This document shows, piece after piece, positions 38,885-51,041 of a DNA stretch of 64,000 bases. Where the stretch lies: the NCBI GenBank assembly GCA_022605405.1, contig JABYQQ010000001.1, positions 3,162,001 through 3,226,000 on the forward strand. Direction: 5' to 3'. Source of the DNA: Earliella scabrosa (lineage: Eukaryota; Basidiomycota; Agaricomycetes; Polyporales; Polyporaceae). Below the pieces are notes generated by a model. It was not told the DNA's origin. It worked only from the letters and a program-made list of their open reading frames with translations, and ran no database searches. Every line of letters starts with the position of its first letter. The stretch's first letter is position 1. The translations under genes were made by a program, and so were the position numbers.

Positions 38885-41800
38885 ATGTCTATCCAAACTT
38901 TCTTCGACCCATCGTTCCTTGATCTGAACACTAGTGCCATAGAGCAAGCTCTTGCTTACTCTCACTCTCCCGTAGCCTCTTCTACAACTCCCTCTGTGTC
39001 GACAGAGGTACCTTCCCCAACCGGAACTGGCTGCAGCAAAGGGAGCTCCCGCCGAGAATCATCCTCCCCCGCTCCAGATACCTCCGCTACCACTGGACGC
39101 AAACGGATACGCCCCAAGGTTGACCTCGCGCCAGGGCAACCCCCGACGGCAAGAGGCAATCCCCGCATACGCGTGTTCGTAGCCTGCTACCAATGGTAAG
39201 CTCGGTGTCTCCTGATCATGATTGCCCTGCATGTGCATATCGTTGACCACATTTTATGTACATGTCGCTCGTTGTAGCCGTGCTCGCAAAGTTCGTTGCG
39301 ATGGCGCGAAACCCATCTGCTGCAACTGCCAGAAACGCCCCTCCGAGGCGGAGCAGTGCACATATGACTCGGGCCCGCATCGGAAGGGGCGGGAAAAGGG
39401 CACCGCTCGGGCTCGCACCACCGGACAGGTTGCGACGGCGAAGAAGCCTGCTAAGCGCAAGCGCAGTCCGCAAGGGGACGACGGAGATAGGTCCCACTCC
39501 GCGACAGACGTGGACGTTCCGGTCAACGAAATGCCGTCCGGGTCCGTGCCAGCTGTTTCGCCTGTCGTATCGGACGACATGGTCCTCGAGAGCGAGTTGC
39601 TGGATTTCGCTGATGTATGTCCGCCCCCACGCAGGCTAGGTTGGGGTTGACTAACGTTACAGCGCGCTTGGCAGGCAATGGCATGGGGATTCGATCCTCT
39701 CTTGCAAGATGCAGGGGCGTCAATATCCATGGTTCAACCAGAAGATGTGTCAATTACGGTAACCTTACCACAACGGGAAACTCCGGACGAGAGTGAAGAA
39801 GATCAACGCCTGCCGTCAAGGCCCGGCTCTATGTTTGCGCGAGACACTTGGTGGGACGCGCTATTGACGTTCTATGCTACCGAACGAGGAAGTGGCGACG
39901 GTATGCAGATTGTTTCGCTGTCACAAACTGAAAGAAGCGCAGCGATGAGAGGTATCATGACCGATCTCAAAGCCCTACTCCAGTCATCACCGTCATGGGT
40001 CAGCTTCTTGCATCTCCCCCGTTTCTTCGACTCCCTCTTCAATCCTGTACGGCGGCACATCCTCCAGCCAAGCTTACTGTTCAGCGCGCTCGCCCTCGGC
40101 GCATTGTCGCAGAGCTCGGAGGTGGAGAAGGGTAGGGAAGGTCGAAGAAAGGCTCAGCGGCTACTAGACATGGCGCACAGTGCGCTCGAAGGTAGCCTCG
40201 CGACCGGCTGGATTGATATCGGACTTGCGCAGGCTGCGGCGGTGAGACCTCCTCCCCAGACTAATTACGACATCAGTGCTAACCTATTCATAGCTCATCG
40301 TCTATTTCGAGATGCAGCCTCATCCCCAGCAGACTCTCGCGCGGTCCCGGTCTGCGCTCCTTCTCTTGGACTCTCTCGTCCGGCTTTTCTCACTTCCGAG
40401 CGTCGATGACGGTGTCAAACCCCGGGGCCGATCGCCCTTTGAGGCCCTACGGCGCACCGCGCGCAACAACTATTTCAATCCTGCTGTGCAGATGGGCTTC
40501 ATTCCGCAGCCACCATACATGAACGCGCAGTCCGGCCCTACCCTCCCGGTCGACCTGACGAATTCCGTCCCTCAGCCGCTACTCACCGGAAATCTGTTCA
40601 ACTTTAATCCCGTCCCAAGTGTGCCGATCACGCACACGCACGGACAACGCGGATGCAACTGCCTCGCGCTCTCACTCGGACACAACTGGCCATCAGTGCA
40701 CAACCTCGCGCCGTCGTGGCGCACGACCATGATGTGGCCTGAAAACCTGTCCGAGGCTGACTTCAGACGGGAGGAATGTCGGCGGCTCGTGTGGGGATCT
40801 GTGATGCTCATCGCGAATCTCTATGCGTACGCGGCTGCGACCCCCGACAGTGCCCTCGAGATTGGCCCTGTGTTCGCGAGGGAGCCAGAGGTCGTGAGTA
40901 GCGTCTGACACCGCCTGGGCCTGCTCGTCATTAACACGAGTAATTTGTGCAGTTTGCCCTCATGCTGCCGGGCGAGGCACTCGCCGCGAGCGGTGTCCCG
41001 GTCGACACGGACGACATGTGGACCCTGAGCATGCGCACGATGCTCCTCCTGCACGTTTGCTTGCGCATTCGAGAGACGCCTGACTTGAGCCCGACCGACC
41101 GCGCGCAGCTCGCTGTTCAGGCGTGGATCGAGGTCGACGACCTCGAGAAGCGGCTTGAGCGGCACACGTGCGAGCTAGACACAGGGTTTGGGTTCCAGGC
41201 AAAGGAGATGATGTTCAAGTGAGTGCCTGCTTTGCCCCGGCTTGGCCTCCGGCTCGGTCAACGGGCCCCAGGGATATGGTGCGATGGAGTGCTGACTGCA
41301 TGCGCTCCCTTTCTAGCATGCGAATGCTGACGTCGCACGAATTCCAGAAGTTCATCCCGCAGGTCACGACGTAAGTTCTTGAGCGGCTGTACCCCCGTTT
41401 GCACCCTGGAACTGATGCGGGCGTCGGTAGGAACGGCAGCACGCTCTTCTACCGAGACAAGGCGGAAAGCTGGTGTAAGTTACGCCGTGCCTGGGCCTAT
41501 CTGTGTAGACTCTCGGCGACTGCATGCTGACGGTGCGCGGCATTTAGTGCGGTACATCGAAGCAATCGGGGATTACATGTGGCGGAGCTTGAGCATTGCG
41601 ACGCGTTCTCCTACCCAGGACCACCGCAAGTCACTCCTTCTCTACTGGTTTATGTCAAACGTCCGAAAGTGCGTGCCCTACCTCCCTATCGCGGTTGGCG
41701 ATATCGCCATTGAGATAACGCTTAATCTTATCTGATATGATATGATGGTAGGGCGCTAGCGCTTTGGCAGCGCGACCCGGGTCTCGTCTATGCTCTTACA

Positions 41801-42025
41801 CTTTCCCGAACGATGGCCGAGCGGGCAGAATATCTCATGATGTTCTGGCCAAACATACGTACGTCGCGCGTTGCTCGGAAGTACCTAATCACGACACGAC
41901 TGACCGTCTCTCTTGCAGGCGTGCGAGAACTCTGGCAGAAGCACCGCTTGCAACTGGTCGAGGCTTGCCTTCGAGCGGGGATAAAGCCCCCTTCGGCCAA
42001 CATACCTCGGATCCCTGCGGCTTAG
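38885..42025 (+). CDS. Zn2Cys6 fungal-specific transcription factor
   Basis: Nuclear DNA-binding regulator. The start at 38885 gives a Ser/Pro/Thr-rich leader, then a basic KRIRPK stretch. The binuclear cluster is split by an intron: VACYQ joins CRARKVRCDGAKPICCNCQK and then CTYD, giving the six cysteines of the Gal4-type cluster. A basic tail (KKPAKRKRSP) follows. The rest (about 650 residues) matches the fungal-specific transcription-factor middle-homology region, with SWVSFLHLPRFFDSLF, HILQPSLLFSALALGALSQ, LARSRSALLLLDSLVRLF and EECRRLVWGSVMLIANLYAYA as typical helices. At least eight introns interrupt it. The target genes cannot be read from the sequence. Its neighbours suggest no pathway. 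Confidence 0.88.
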
Positions 42026-42200
42026 GAATCGACGTGAAGGGTGGCTTCTTGGCGGCATTGACATTATCTCCCAAGATCAGGCATGTCTTCCTATCTGTGT
42101 CACTATTGTACATCCGATATACTCCTACAAGAGCTACTATACATTGCAGTGAAACACACCCTTGGAACGTGGGCGGACACGCCTACTACCCCGACTCCGA

Positions 42201-43041
42201 TCAGACATCAGGGTGGGTGTACTTCAGCGGTGCGAAATCACGACCCTGGACGGTCTCGCCAGCGGCCTTCTGCGCAATCCCGCCGGTCTGGGGAGCCGAA
42301 GGGTGGGCACGGGTAGGCACCATCTTGCGAGCCTTGAGGAAGGCACGAGCAAGTTTCTGTACGCGTGATGCATCCAGCGTCAGCGTCACCAAGGAAGTCA
42401 ACAACAGAAGGGCGCCCGACGCACGTCGTTATCCTGCGGCGAAAGCTTCTCGCGAATCAAGGGGAGCTGCTCGTCCTCCTCCTCCTTGGCGTGCGCGATG
42501 AAGGTGGTGACGGCCTTGGTGATGACCTGGTCGTATTCCGGGCTGGTGACGGAGGTGCTGCCGGCCTTGTGAACGAGGGCCTTGATCTCGGCATGCTCCT
42601 CTGCGGTCAAGGTGAGTTGCATGTCAGTCATGAGGTATCGTCTAAGGTTCATCGATCGGATGGAACCCGTATCGCAACCAAGGTGCTGTCACCGTACTCA
42701 CCCTGGTTGTGTGCCGCGGTGTCGCCGAGGCCTACGACGCTGTAGTCGTTGTAGACGGACACATCCCTGGAGCAGTCTATGTCAGCTCTCTGGCCAGGGA
42801 AGTAAGACGCAGCGGACGAACTCGGCATCGCCGTGGATGGTGATCTCGCGAATGAGGGTGTTCGCGAGGACTGTCTTTGCAGACACGTCTGTCGCGGCCT
42901 TGTACCTATGGACGCAATGATGGTGGTGAGCAGTGATGGAGCCAACGGCGACGGCGCATATACCTCTCAAACAGGTCGCGGACGTTGTCGTGGTCGAGCT
43001 TGATCTCGGTCATAACGTCGAGGAGACCACTGGCAACCATT
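42201..43041 (-). CDS. Hemerythrin HHE-domain protein
   Basis: Predicted small oxo-diiron or metal-binding protein of the hemerythrin family, possibly for oxygen, NO or iron sensing. The start at 43041 gives MVASGLLDVMTEIKLDHDNV. The four-helix HHE pattern is visible: KLDHDNVRDLFERY, TIHGDAEDVSVYNDY (after splicing), EEHAEIKALVHKAG and FIAHAKEEEDEQLPLI, which supply the His and Glu ligands. The C-terminal part (VQKLARAFLKARKMVPTRAHP) is basic and lacks the ligand pattern. Five or six exons with short introns, one using a GTTCGT donor. Length about 210 residues fits the family. No signal peptide is visible, so it is probably cytosolic. Confidence 0.88.
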
Positions 43042-43843
43042 GTGAGCAGGAGCTGGGGTAGATTTGAAAATGTGGACTTGGGATGGTGGATGGTCGGGAG
43101 CAAGAGGAGTTGTGTTTGTCTCGGACTTTGGACGAGCAGTCAAGATTTATATACGTATGGCAGCTGGGTTTGCATGCGTATTACATGCGGATGAACAGAC
43201 GGACCGAGGCACGGACCCATCGATGATGCGTGGAGAGGCTCCGGCCAGTCACAATCTACCGATATCTCATCCTCCTGCAAGGGATCGAGTAGACCAGTGA
43301 CCGTGGCGTGATGTCACCTTCTACTGCTACACGGTCACCTGATTGCGTGACGGACTTGCTATTCTTCAGAAGCGTCCATGTGTGATTCAGGCAGCCCACC
43401 CTTGTTCCCGACACCGGTGCTGACTAGTAACACGTACTTCAATATGCAAACACAGTGACCGGCGACTCGCAGTCAAGACAGTCTGGTGGATGATTCCGTC
43501 CGAATTAGTCAAAGAGCAAAGAAGCAAACCACTGTAAATGTTCAGCAAGACTCCACTACGTTGCAGGGAGCAACAGAGCAGCAGCAGCAGAGTGCTGCAT
43601 GGTTACTAGCGAACGATGACGTCATACCAATGACGCCGATGATAGGCGTTTAGATTGCCATTTTGATTCTCTAATCTAGCAACTCCCACGACGGGTTACT
43701 TATGTGACGGTGATTCCAATCAAATCATTCGAGGAAGTCTCGAAGAGTCAAGCAATTTGCGCTTCAGTCAGAATAGGTGATTATACAGCGTAAGTTACAG
43801 CACTAGTGGTACATCTGTTCCGTAAAGTTCGTGATGATGTCGT
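43042..43843. other. Promoter and intergenic region between hemerythrin and HSP12 genes
   Basis: The TATA box of the hemerythrin gene (TATATAAA on the minus strand) is at 43146-43153, about 105 bp upstream of its ATG. The remainder to 43843 holds no gene; a short CAG run lies at 43571-43585. Confidence 0.5.
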
Positions 43844-44215
43844 TCACTGGTTGCCGAAACCCATAGCGTTCTTTGCCTTCTGGGCCAAGGAGGGCTAAAC
43901 CAGCGATGAGCATGCGCATCGTGACTCTAAGTCGACAAGCGGGTGACATACCTGGTCGTGGTTGGAGTTTGAGCTGAATGTATCACCAACCTTCTGCGTG
44001 TACGACTTCTCACCCTGAGGCTGGAAAGTCGACGCCGCAGAGTCGGCATTGCCCTTCAACTTGTCACCGAAGTGCTCAGTCGTCGTCTTCTGGGAGTCAG
44101 GCTGAAAAAACGGGGTAAGGTGAGTCTGTTTAGAACGGCCACAGTGGGCAAGTGAACGCACCTTGAAGGCAGCCTCTGCCTTGTCGGTGAAAGACTGGCG
44201 GCCGTGATCGGACAT
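43844..44215 (-). CDS. HSP12: Hsp12/Hsp9-family small stress protein
   Basis: Small, highly charged, disordered stress protein; the yeast homologue binds membranes and protects against heat, osmotic and ethanol stress. The start at 44215 gives MSDHGRQSFTDKAEAAFK, then after an intron PDSQKTTTEHFGDKLKGNAD, which is the conserved Hsp12 core. It continues AASTFQPQGEKSYTQKVGDTF and ends, after a second intron, PSLAQKAKNAMGFGNQ. Total about 83 residues, close to the usual 80-110. The TATA box is at 44314-44321, about 100 bp upstream. A dense cluster of TGACGT sites upstream suggests ATF/CREB-type stress control. Identity is secure. Confidence 0.93.
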
Positions 44216-44313
44216 GATGATTAGCTGTGGTAGTTGGAGATTGAGCGTGGATGTTTGTGGGGGTAGAAGAGTCGTAGATCGGATTGGTGTTCACCCACCC
44301 CGAGTTCGTCCTC

Positions 44314-44321
44314 TTTATATA
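44314..44321 (-). promoter_or_regulatory. TATA box of the HSP12 gene
   Basis: TATATAAA on the minus strand about 100 bp upstream of the HSP12 ATG. Confidence 0.55.
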
Positions 44322-44384
44322 CGCGTTGGACGGTGATGTGTACCTTGGCAAGCGGAGGGCGCCCGCTGCAACGATGGGCCGAAA

Positions 44385-44734
44385 TGACGTGCACAGGGAG
44401 CAGTTGGGGCGAGAGCGCCAGTGACAACAAGCACAGCGGTGGAAACGCCCCGCTTGCATGGGCGCGACGCGGTCAGATGACTCCACTGGCCCCGCGACAT
44501 TCCCTTCTTTGGCCAGGGCGCGCTGTGACGTCAATGCGACACGACCGTGGTCGACGTGCTGGACAGTGAACGCTATGACGTGTAGACCAGACACGTCAGG
44601 GAAATTCTGGAGACAACGTGGGTCAATGACGTTGAAGGGCGCACAGTGTTCGCGGCCACCTTGGAAAGATGGATGACGTTGGGCGAGAGGACGCGGACGA
44701 CCGTGTTCCCCGTGTCGAGTGGATGAGGACGTCA
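44385..44734. promoter_or_regulatory. Cluster of seven TGACGT (CRE/ATF-type) sites upstream of HSP12
   Basis: TGACGT occurs in either orientation at 44385-44390, within the full palindrome TGACGTCA at 44526-44533, and at 44576-44581, 44593-44598, 44627-44632, 44674-44679 and 44729-44734. Seven hits in 350 bp is far above the chance level of well under one. In fission yeast the homologous hsp9 gene is a target of the ATF/CREB factor Atf1. The cluster lies upstream of HSP12 and beyond the 3' end of the next gene. Confidence 0.6.
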
Positions 44735-44927
44735 ATGGCAGTACACAGCAGCGGTGGATGGCTCAAGCGGGTGTGAGACGGGTACGCATTCATGGTGTCT
44801 ACATAGACGGTATGCAAGCAGAACTATGTGGGATGCTAGATGGATGGTGCGTGTGGTACTATGTGCGATGTCGATCATGTGCGGGCCCAAGATGCAAGAT
44901 GTAGAAGCCAAGAAACGACGCTAGATT

Positions 44928-47900
44928 CTAGTCATATGCTGAGAGAAGTCCGGATTTCTTCTTTTTCTGCACACCCGCCCCCGCCCTCCGGTTCTGCGGT
45001 ATGTGCGACTTCTTCGCCCTCTTCTCTGCATCGGAGTCGGACGAGTCCGACGCAGATTCCTCGCTCGAGTCGTCATCGTCATCGTCGTTGGTTTCACCGC
45101 GCCGCTTGCCGTTGCTGTTAAGACCGAGCTTGAAGCTACCGTTCGCCTTCGGCGTTTGCGAAAACAGTGCTGGGGAAGATATCTGGGTGGATGGGAAGAG
45201 TTGCTGGCTGGCTAGGTCCGACAACGTTGGGTACATCGCTTGTGCCCGCCAGGAGGGACGAGGCCGTGAAGAGATTTTCGCGGATTGATCTGGTGCCAAT
45301 CCAGCTTCGCTGTCGCTGTCTGGATGGCCGCCCTCGCCGAAAGGCGTACTTTCCGCGTCGGGCAGGAAGGGGGTAGTCGGAAACTGACTGCTGGAGGGAA
45401 TAAACAATGGCTCCTTCCTGTTCCCTTTCGGCTTGGGGGTGACTGCAGGAACAAGGTCGCCCTCGTCGTTCATGGGTTCGTCAGTCGCCTTCTCCTCGTG
45501 GTCCTGGATGACAGTGTCATCGTCGTCATCTGCGTCCTCACCACCATTGGCGGTCCCATGGGAAGTCGCCTCGGGACTACTAGGCTGGAGCTCGTCAATC
45601 ATGGACGAGACGTCGCCCACCGATTCCGTCTTCTTCCGTGACGCAGTCTGTGATAGTATAGCCCAGGATACCTTCGACACACCTGGAGTCTCCGTAACAC
45701 TCCCCGGCTGCGGGAGTTCCTCGCCTTGAGTATCCTGGGCTTCTTGAACGCCCTCCTCTTCCTCTGGCTCGACAGACGCTGCTGTGCGGTGAGACCTGGT
45801 CGAGACAGGTTTCGCGCCCCTGCCTCTCCCCCTGCCTCGGCCCCTCGCCGTCGTACCGCGTTTCGCAGCCTCTTGCTCCTTCGCGGCCTTCTGCGCCTCC
45901 TTCTCTGCTTTCTTCGCTGCCTTCTCAGCCTCTTTCGCTGCCTTCTTCTCCGCGGCAACGCGTACTCGCTCTGCCTTCTTCTCGGCCTTCTCTGCCTCGC
46001 GCCGTGCCTTCTCTTCGAGGGACAGCCTAGGGCGTCCTCTTGGTGCAGGCGCAGGAGCGGGTGTAGGTGTCGACCTAGGTTCGGGCAGAGAGGACGGCGG
46101 ACCCATGGAGGATGTTTTCCGCGCGATGTTGCGGGTTGTACGCCGTGGTCGAGCCCCAATTTCGGTAGCTTCAGCCTGCTCGGTGGGAGCCTGAGTCTTC
46201 TCTGGCTCTGGCTCTGGTTCCGCGTCTCCATTGACTGGTGGTTCCTCGGCTCCAGCATCTGGTTCGGCAGCCACCTGCATGTCGGACGCGCCGCCTACCT
46301 CCGCATCCGGGGGCAAAGTGACTTGTAACACCTCCTCAGCTCCAGTAAGCTTCAAAGAGAGCAGTGGCGTCGCGCTCCGAGGGCGATCCCGCGCCAATCG
46401 ACCATGTCTGTCCTTCATGCGCGAGACCGTCCCAGGCGTGCGCGGCGGGGCGGGTGGGGGCGTGTCATACCGAGAATGAGCTGGGGAGACATCGGCGTCT
46501 TCGATGGGGTCATCGTCGACTGGGTCGCGCCGTTCCTTAGCCAGATCGGTGCTGAAGGACTCGATTGGATCAGCCGGGTCTTCCATGTGAGATTCGCCCT
46601 CCTCTACTTGCACGTTGTCCTCATCGCCGTCGACCTGGTCGGGATCGTCCTTCCGTGAAGGCTGAGGCGCTGCCGGTATTGGATCTCCAAGCTCGGGGGA
46701 GATCTCACGGGGTTCAGCTTCTCCAGCAACCTCGTCTTCAGCGTTCTCCTTCTCAGGCATGCCTTCCTCCCCTGCACGGTCAATATCCGCCTCAGGTTCA
46801 GCTGGGACCTGTGGTCCTGCCTCGCCCGCCCTGAATGCGCCATCATTGTCATTTGACTGTGTGTTGGCGTCCTCGGAATTGCCCTGCTCCTCGACGGACG
46901 CGTTCGTGTGCTCCTGCGAGGCGGGAGGATGGCCCTCAGCAGTGTCATCGACACTATCATCAACAACCTGGTCTGCGAACGCCGCGTCCGGAACAGACCC
47001 TGTCTGAGACTCTCCAGACTTACTCGCTAGGCTCTCTGCGCGTATGGGGACACGTTTGGACGCCATCCTCGTCTCCTCTTGATCGCCCTCGTCGCTTGAC
47101 GAGTCGGAGGACGAGTCCTCCAACTCCTCTCCCTCCTTACTGCCGTGGGCTTTGACTTCGGATTGCTCCCCTCGCGGATGTTGTTCTGCGTCGACGACTG
47201 CTGACTGCTCCTGGCTCAAGACGTCTTCCTCAACCTGACGAGCATCCTGCGCTAGCATTGAGCTCGTTCTGTCTATATACAACGCATTACGACCGTCTCA
47301 CCTCGATGCTGTTGTTCGAGTCTGGGTCCATGCTCGTCGGAGGAATGACGACATCGTCGACATCAACGTCGGCGACGTCCAGATCGGGCTGTGGCTCGGC
47401 CTCGTCGTCCGATGACACAACTTCTCGCGCGAATTTGCGCGACATGCGGCGGAATGCCCGGTCATTCCTCTCCTCTTCCTCGAAGTCCACGTCGTCGTCC
47501 TTCTCGTCGGATGCCTCGCCTTCGGAGTCGGACGAAGAGGGAATCTGTGTGAGGATGCTGCCGCGAGGCTTCACAGGTCCGTAGAGTAGCGTCTCCAGAT
47601 CCGGGACCATCGCAAGGGAGGGTTTCGAGGGAGCGGGCGGGGCATCATCTTCGTCATCGCTGGAGGAACTCTCGTTGCTGCTGCCTTCGTCTCTGCTCTC
47701 CACAGCAACCTCGGAGATCTCGGAGCCAGCTGGAAGGCGAGGACTGGAGACTGAACGATACGACATGGACGGTCTCCTCTGCGACGTTGCAGGTAAGGCA
47801 TGGAGGGGAAGATCAGGTGAAGAAGGTGGGGCCTCTTCAGACGGGGTAGTATCGAGCGGCATCTCAATCGGTGAAGGAAGTCGGCGACTTGGTGGCTCAG

Positions 47901-50497
47901 CTACGGTCTTCTTCCTCCTTGTGGCTTGTTTGGCAAGGATCTGCAATTCGTCGATGAGCGCATCGTTGCCTCCAGCCTTCTTCAGCTGCTTGATACGCTT
48001 GCGTATCGCAGTAGGTCCTGCCTCAACGACCGGGCACTCTGAATGGATATGCGCAGAATCCTGATCACAGACGCGGCATGAAGGACCGTTCGGTCGTAGC
48101 GCTTTCGTTCCCTTGGCCACATTCCCTTCGGCGGGTTCAGGGTTGATCAATGAAGAAATAGTCGGGGCGGACGCCTGCTCGTCATTGCCAAGGTCACTGG
48201 GACCCCATGCCTGATTCAGCTTTGACTTGCCGGCACTCCGTTTACGAGGAACGGTTGGATCTGTCGTGGACGACGGGGCAGAGGATGGATTAGGGACAAT
48301 TCCGGAAGAGGCACGGGCCAGCACCGCGTTGACCGCTGCCTGGACCGCAGCAATCGTCGCTGGAGAGGCGTTCTCTGAGGAAGATCAGATTGAAGGCGCA
48401 TGAATGGAGGGCCACATGAGAACCTCACCTGCAGGTAAGCTCTTTTTGCGCTCCCGCTTTGCCCTCTTCGGTGTAGCTGGTGTGGGTTCGACGACAGCCG
48501 GGGTATCAATCACCGCTACCTCTGAGCCTGGGACATCGTACCAGTTAACTTCGCACTCTGTATCAATCTCTAGAATAGCTAACCTATCGAGATAGATGTG
48601 GAAGTCGATGTTCCTACAGGTTCGTCATTGCGTGTTAGCGCCTTGGTGCTCCTCTTGCCTGTAGGAATGTTAACGCGTCATACACTCTGGTGCCGCCATA
48701 CGTACCTTTACTTCCCGTACTTGTGGATGTCGGTGCGATTGAAGGCTCGGAATCAACACCTTCGGAAAGTCAGGAAGTAGTCAGCGTCATCATGAGGATG
48801 CGTACCTGAGTCGCGAGACACATCCGCCACTTGTTCTTCATCACCGCGAACCTTTGACCTGAACCTCTTGTCTTTCTTGCCTTTCCGTGAAGCAGCATCA
48901 GGCGATGCGCGCCGTGCGGGAGACTTCGATCTGGAATTCCGAGGTTCGGTTATGATGTCGCCTCCCCTTGTCCCCTCAGCTGGTGACGACGAAATCAGCG
49001 AAATGTGGGAGACTGCGGGACATGGCAGGCCTAACCTGCTTCTGGCGGCTCGGCATGCGAGGCCTCATCTATTGTCAGACATAAAAGGTCAGACGATACT
49101 CAGAGCGTCGGACTCCAACAGACCTGGTGCGGGTACGACATCTTCGTGAACTGCGTCATTCCGTGCCTTGCGCTTCTTCGATACCTTCGAACCGACCACA
49201 GCTGAAGTCGACTGAGGTACTAAAGGGTCGGCCTTCGCCCTTTCCTTTGCACTCTTCTTCCCCTGCTTCGTGGCTCTCTTATCAAGGTGACCGTCGGACA
49301 ACACACCCTCATCCCGATGGTCGCCTTGCAGGCTTGACTCATCTGGCACAGCACCGTCGCGAGCCTTTGATTTACTCTTCTTGACAGGCTTGGGATCCGG
49401 TAGAGACTGATCGTCTGGAGTCGGAGAGGATGGACCTGCAAGCGCGTCCGTTTTCCTCAATCTCTTCTTTGCTGGAGATGCAGACGCAGGCTGATGTACG
49501 GCGACGGACTCATCGGGAGCGATGTTTGACGAGTCATGTCGTTTCCGTTTGGACCCCCTTGGTGGCGCGAATGCCGCCTGAGGAGTTGCATTATTATCAT
49601 CACGAGACGAGGAAGGGATACGAGATGAAATAGCTGGTGGCGGAGTAATTGGTACTATTGGCTGGTGGGAGAGCGAGGGATCCGTGACTTTGTCAGTCTT
49701 TTGCGATATTACAGTCCATTCTGCGGGCACTGCGAGCATACTCGTTAGTTCAACATCCGGAGAATTTGCTGGGAATTACTCACAGTCCGCCGATGAACCT
49801 GGCAGAGCCTGAGAGACGTTCAAGGAGTTGGAAGGACCATCCTTGCGCTTGCGCTTCCTCTTCGGAACGCCATTGGCGTCCAATGTAGTAGGAACAAACG
49901 AATTGGACATTCTGTTCGTTGAACCGCTGGTAGACACAGCTCCAGAGGACGTCGACGAAGCTGCGCGGGAAGGGTGCAACGGATTGCGTCTCTTGGATGG
50001 ATCCTGCATGCATACTTGAGTATTGGATCGTACCTGGAAAGGAGCTAACGGCATACTGGAGCGGCGGTGGGTACCCGCGACATGGGAGAGAGCATCGAGG
50101 GTCCATTTCCGTCAATGAAGACAGATATTTCAATGGAGTCCACCATTCTCGCCAGATGACGGAACGCCTCAAAGTCGTCATCTGTGTACTGTTACGCGTG
50201 AAATCAATAACAAGGTGTTCTGGGACGTACCATCCTCCAATTCGACGAACTTCCCCTCATGAAGTCTTGCAAACCGTATCGACGTGTCCTCTCCAATTTC
50301 CAGCTTCTTGCGCACTAGATCCTTCGTCTCGCCAAACGATTGACCTAGGCATATTCACAACATTTGAGTATGTGAAGGTGGCGCTACGCGAGTGGAGGCT
50401 TCACGGACCCTTGTAAACCCGCGCGAAAGTCCTGCCGGGTGCATAGAACGTCACCAGGGTTCCTTCGTCGCCATGCTTGCGTTTGGTGCCATCCATA
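44928..50497 (-). CDS. Large disordered nuclear protein with an N-terminal Ubl/PB1-like domain and a zinc-knuckle
   Basis: I do not recognise a characterised homologue. The start at 50497 gives MDGTKRKHGDEG, then FYAPGRTFARVYKG and, after an intron, SFGETKDLVRKKLEIGED and FARLHEGKFVELEDDDDFEAF, a pattern resembling a ubiquitin-like or PB1 fold (inference). Basic nuclear-localisation stretches follow (PKRKRKRKDG, PPRGSKRKRHDSS, KKRLRKT, KVSKKRKARND). At 48100 there is a zinc-knuckle-like CRVCDQDSAHIHSECPVVE followed by a conserved-looking helix TAIRKRIKQLKKAGG. The last two large exons are Ser/Asp/Glu-rich, with a long Lys/Glu/Ala coiled-coil (KARREAEKAEKKAERVRV) and a basic end (KKSHIPQNRRAG, KKKKSGLLSAYD). 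Many introns join the frames. It is probably a nuclear or nucleolar scaffold; gene continuity is well supported but not proven. Confidence 0.72.
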
Positions 50498-50672
50498 CCA
50501 GTGCAGGGGGGTAAGGAAGCGAGCCAGGTGAAATCGAGGAGCAAGAGAGGTTTCGTCGCGTGCAGCGCCGTGCAGGATTTCACGCGAGCAAGCGCCCATG
50601 ACATTCCGGCTGCCTCATCCGGAGCACACGCGACAACACGCGCAAACACCTTCTCCGACCGTTCCCTCCACC
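50498..50672. promoter_or_regulatory. Short divergent promoter, zinc-knuckle gene / complex I subunit
   Basis: Only 175 bp separate the two start codons, so both promoters overlap here. No TATA box is evident. Confidence 0.4.
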
Positions 50673-51041
50673 ATGGCTGGACAACACAGTATGCACCTCA
50701 CTGGCCTCGCTCTCTTTCCATGCTGACAGTCGACTGGCACCTCTAGGCACTGGGTTCCACCCGCATCTGCCGGGCTTCAAGCACAGGTTCCTTGCCACGA
50801 CGCTGGGCGCAACCATGTGGTTCTTCATCTTCTACCGTGCACGGTGCGTTGAGCCTCCCTGTCACTCCATCTCTATGCTCACTATCGGAGGCAGGAAGGA
50901 TGGTGCTAAACTTCTGGTGCGTCTCATGGCGAGCCGGTGCAGCGTGGTTGCTTACTGTCTACTCAGGGTCTCAAGCATCCATGGGATGGTCATGACCACG
51001 ATCACCACGGGCATGAGGCGGGGCATTCAGAACATCACTGA
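50673..51041 (+). CDS. NADH:ubiquinone oxidoreductase small accessory subunit (NDUFB2-like)
   Basis: Predicted single-pass subunit of mitochondrial complex I. Four exons (50673-50688, 50747-50843, 50895-50916, 50967-51041) splice in frame to 69 residues. The protein begins MAGQHSTGFHPHLPGFKHRF, then the membrane stretch TTLGATMWFFIFYRARKDGA, then LLGLKHPWDGHDHDHHGHEA, a His-rich tail. The pattern of a short pre-helix, one WFF helix, a charged YR-D turn and a HPWDG tail matches the NDUFB2 family of fungi. No presequence is obvious, as in many small complex I subunits. Identification rests on pattern only, so another small mitochondrial subunit is possible. Confidence 0.6.

Noticed and set aside
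45726..46834. Plus-strand frames of 200, 82, 84 and 89 codons
   Set aside because: They are antisense to the large Ser/Glu-rich exon of the zinc-knuckle protein and mirror its composition.
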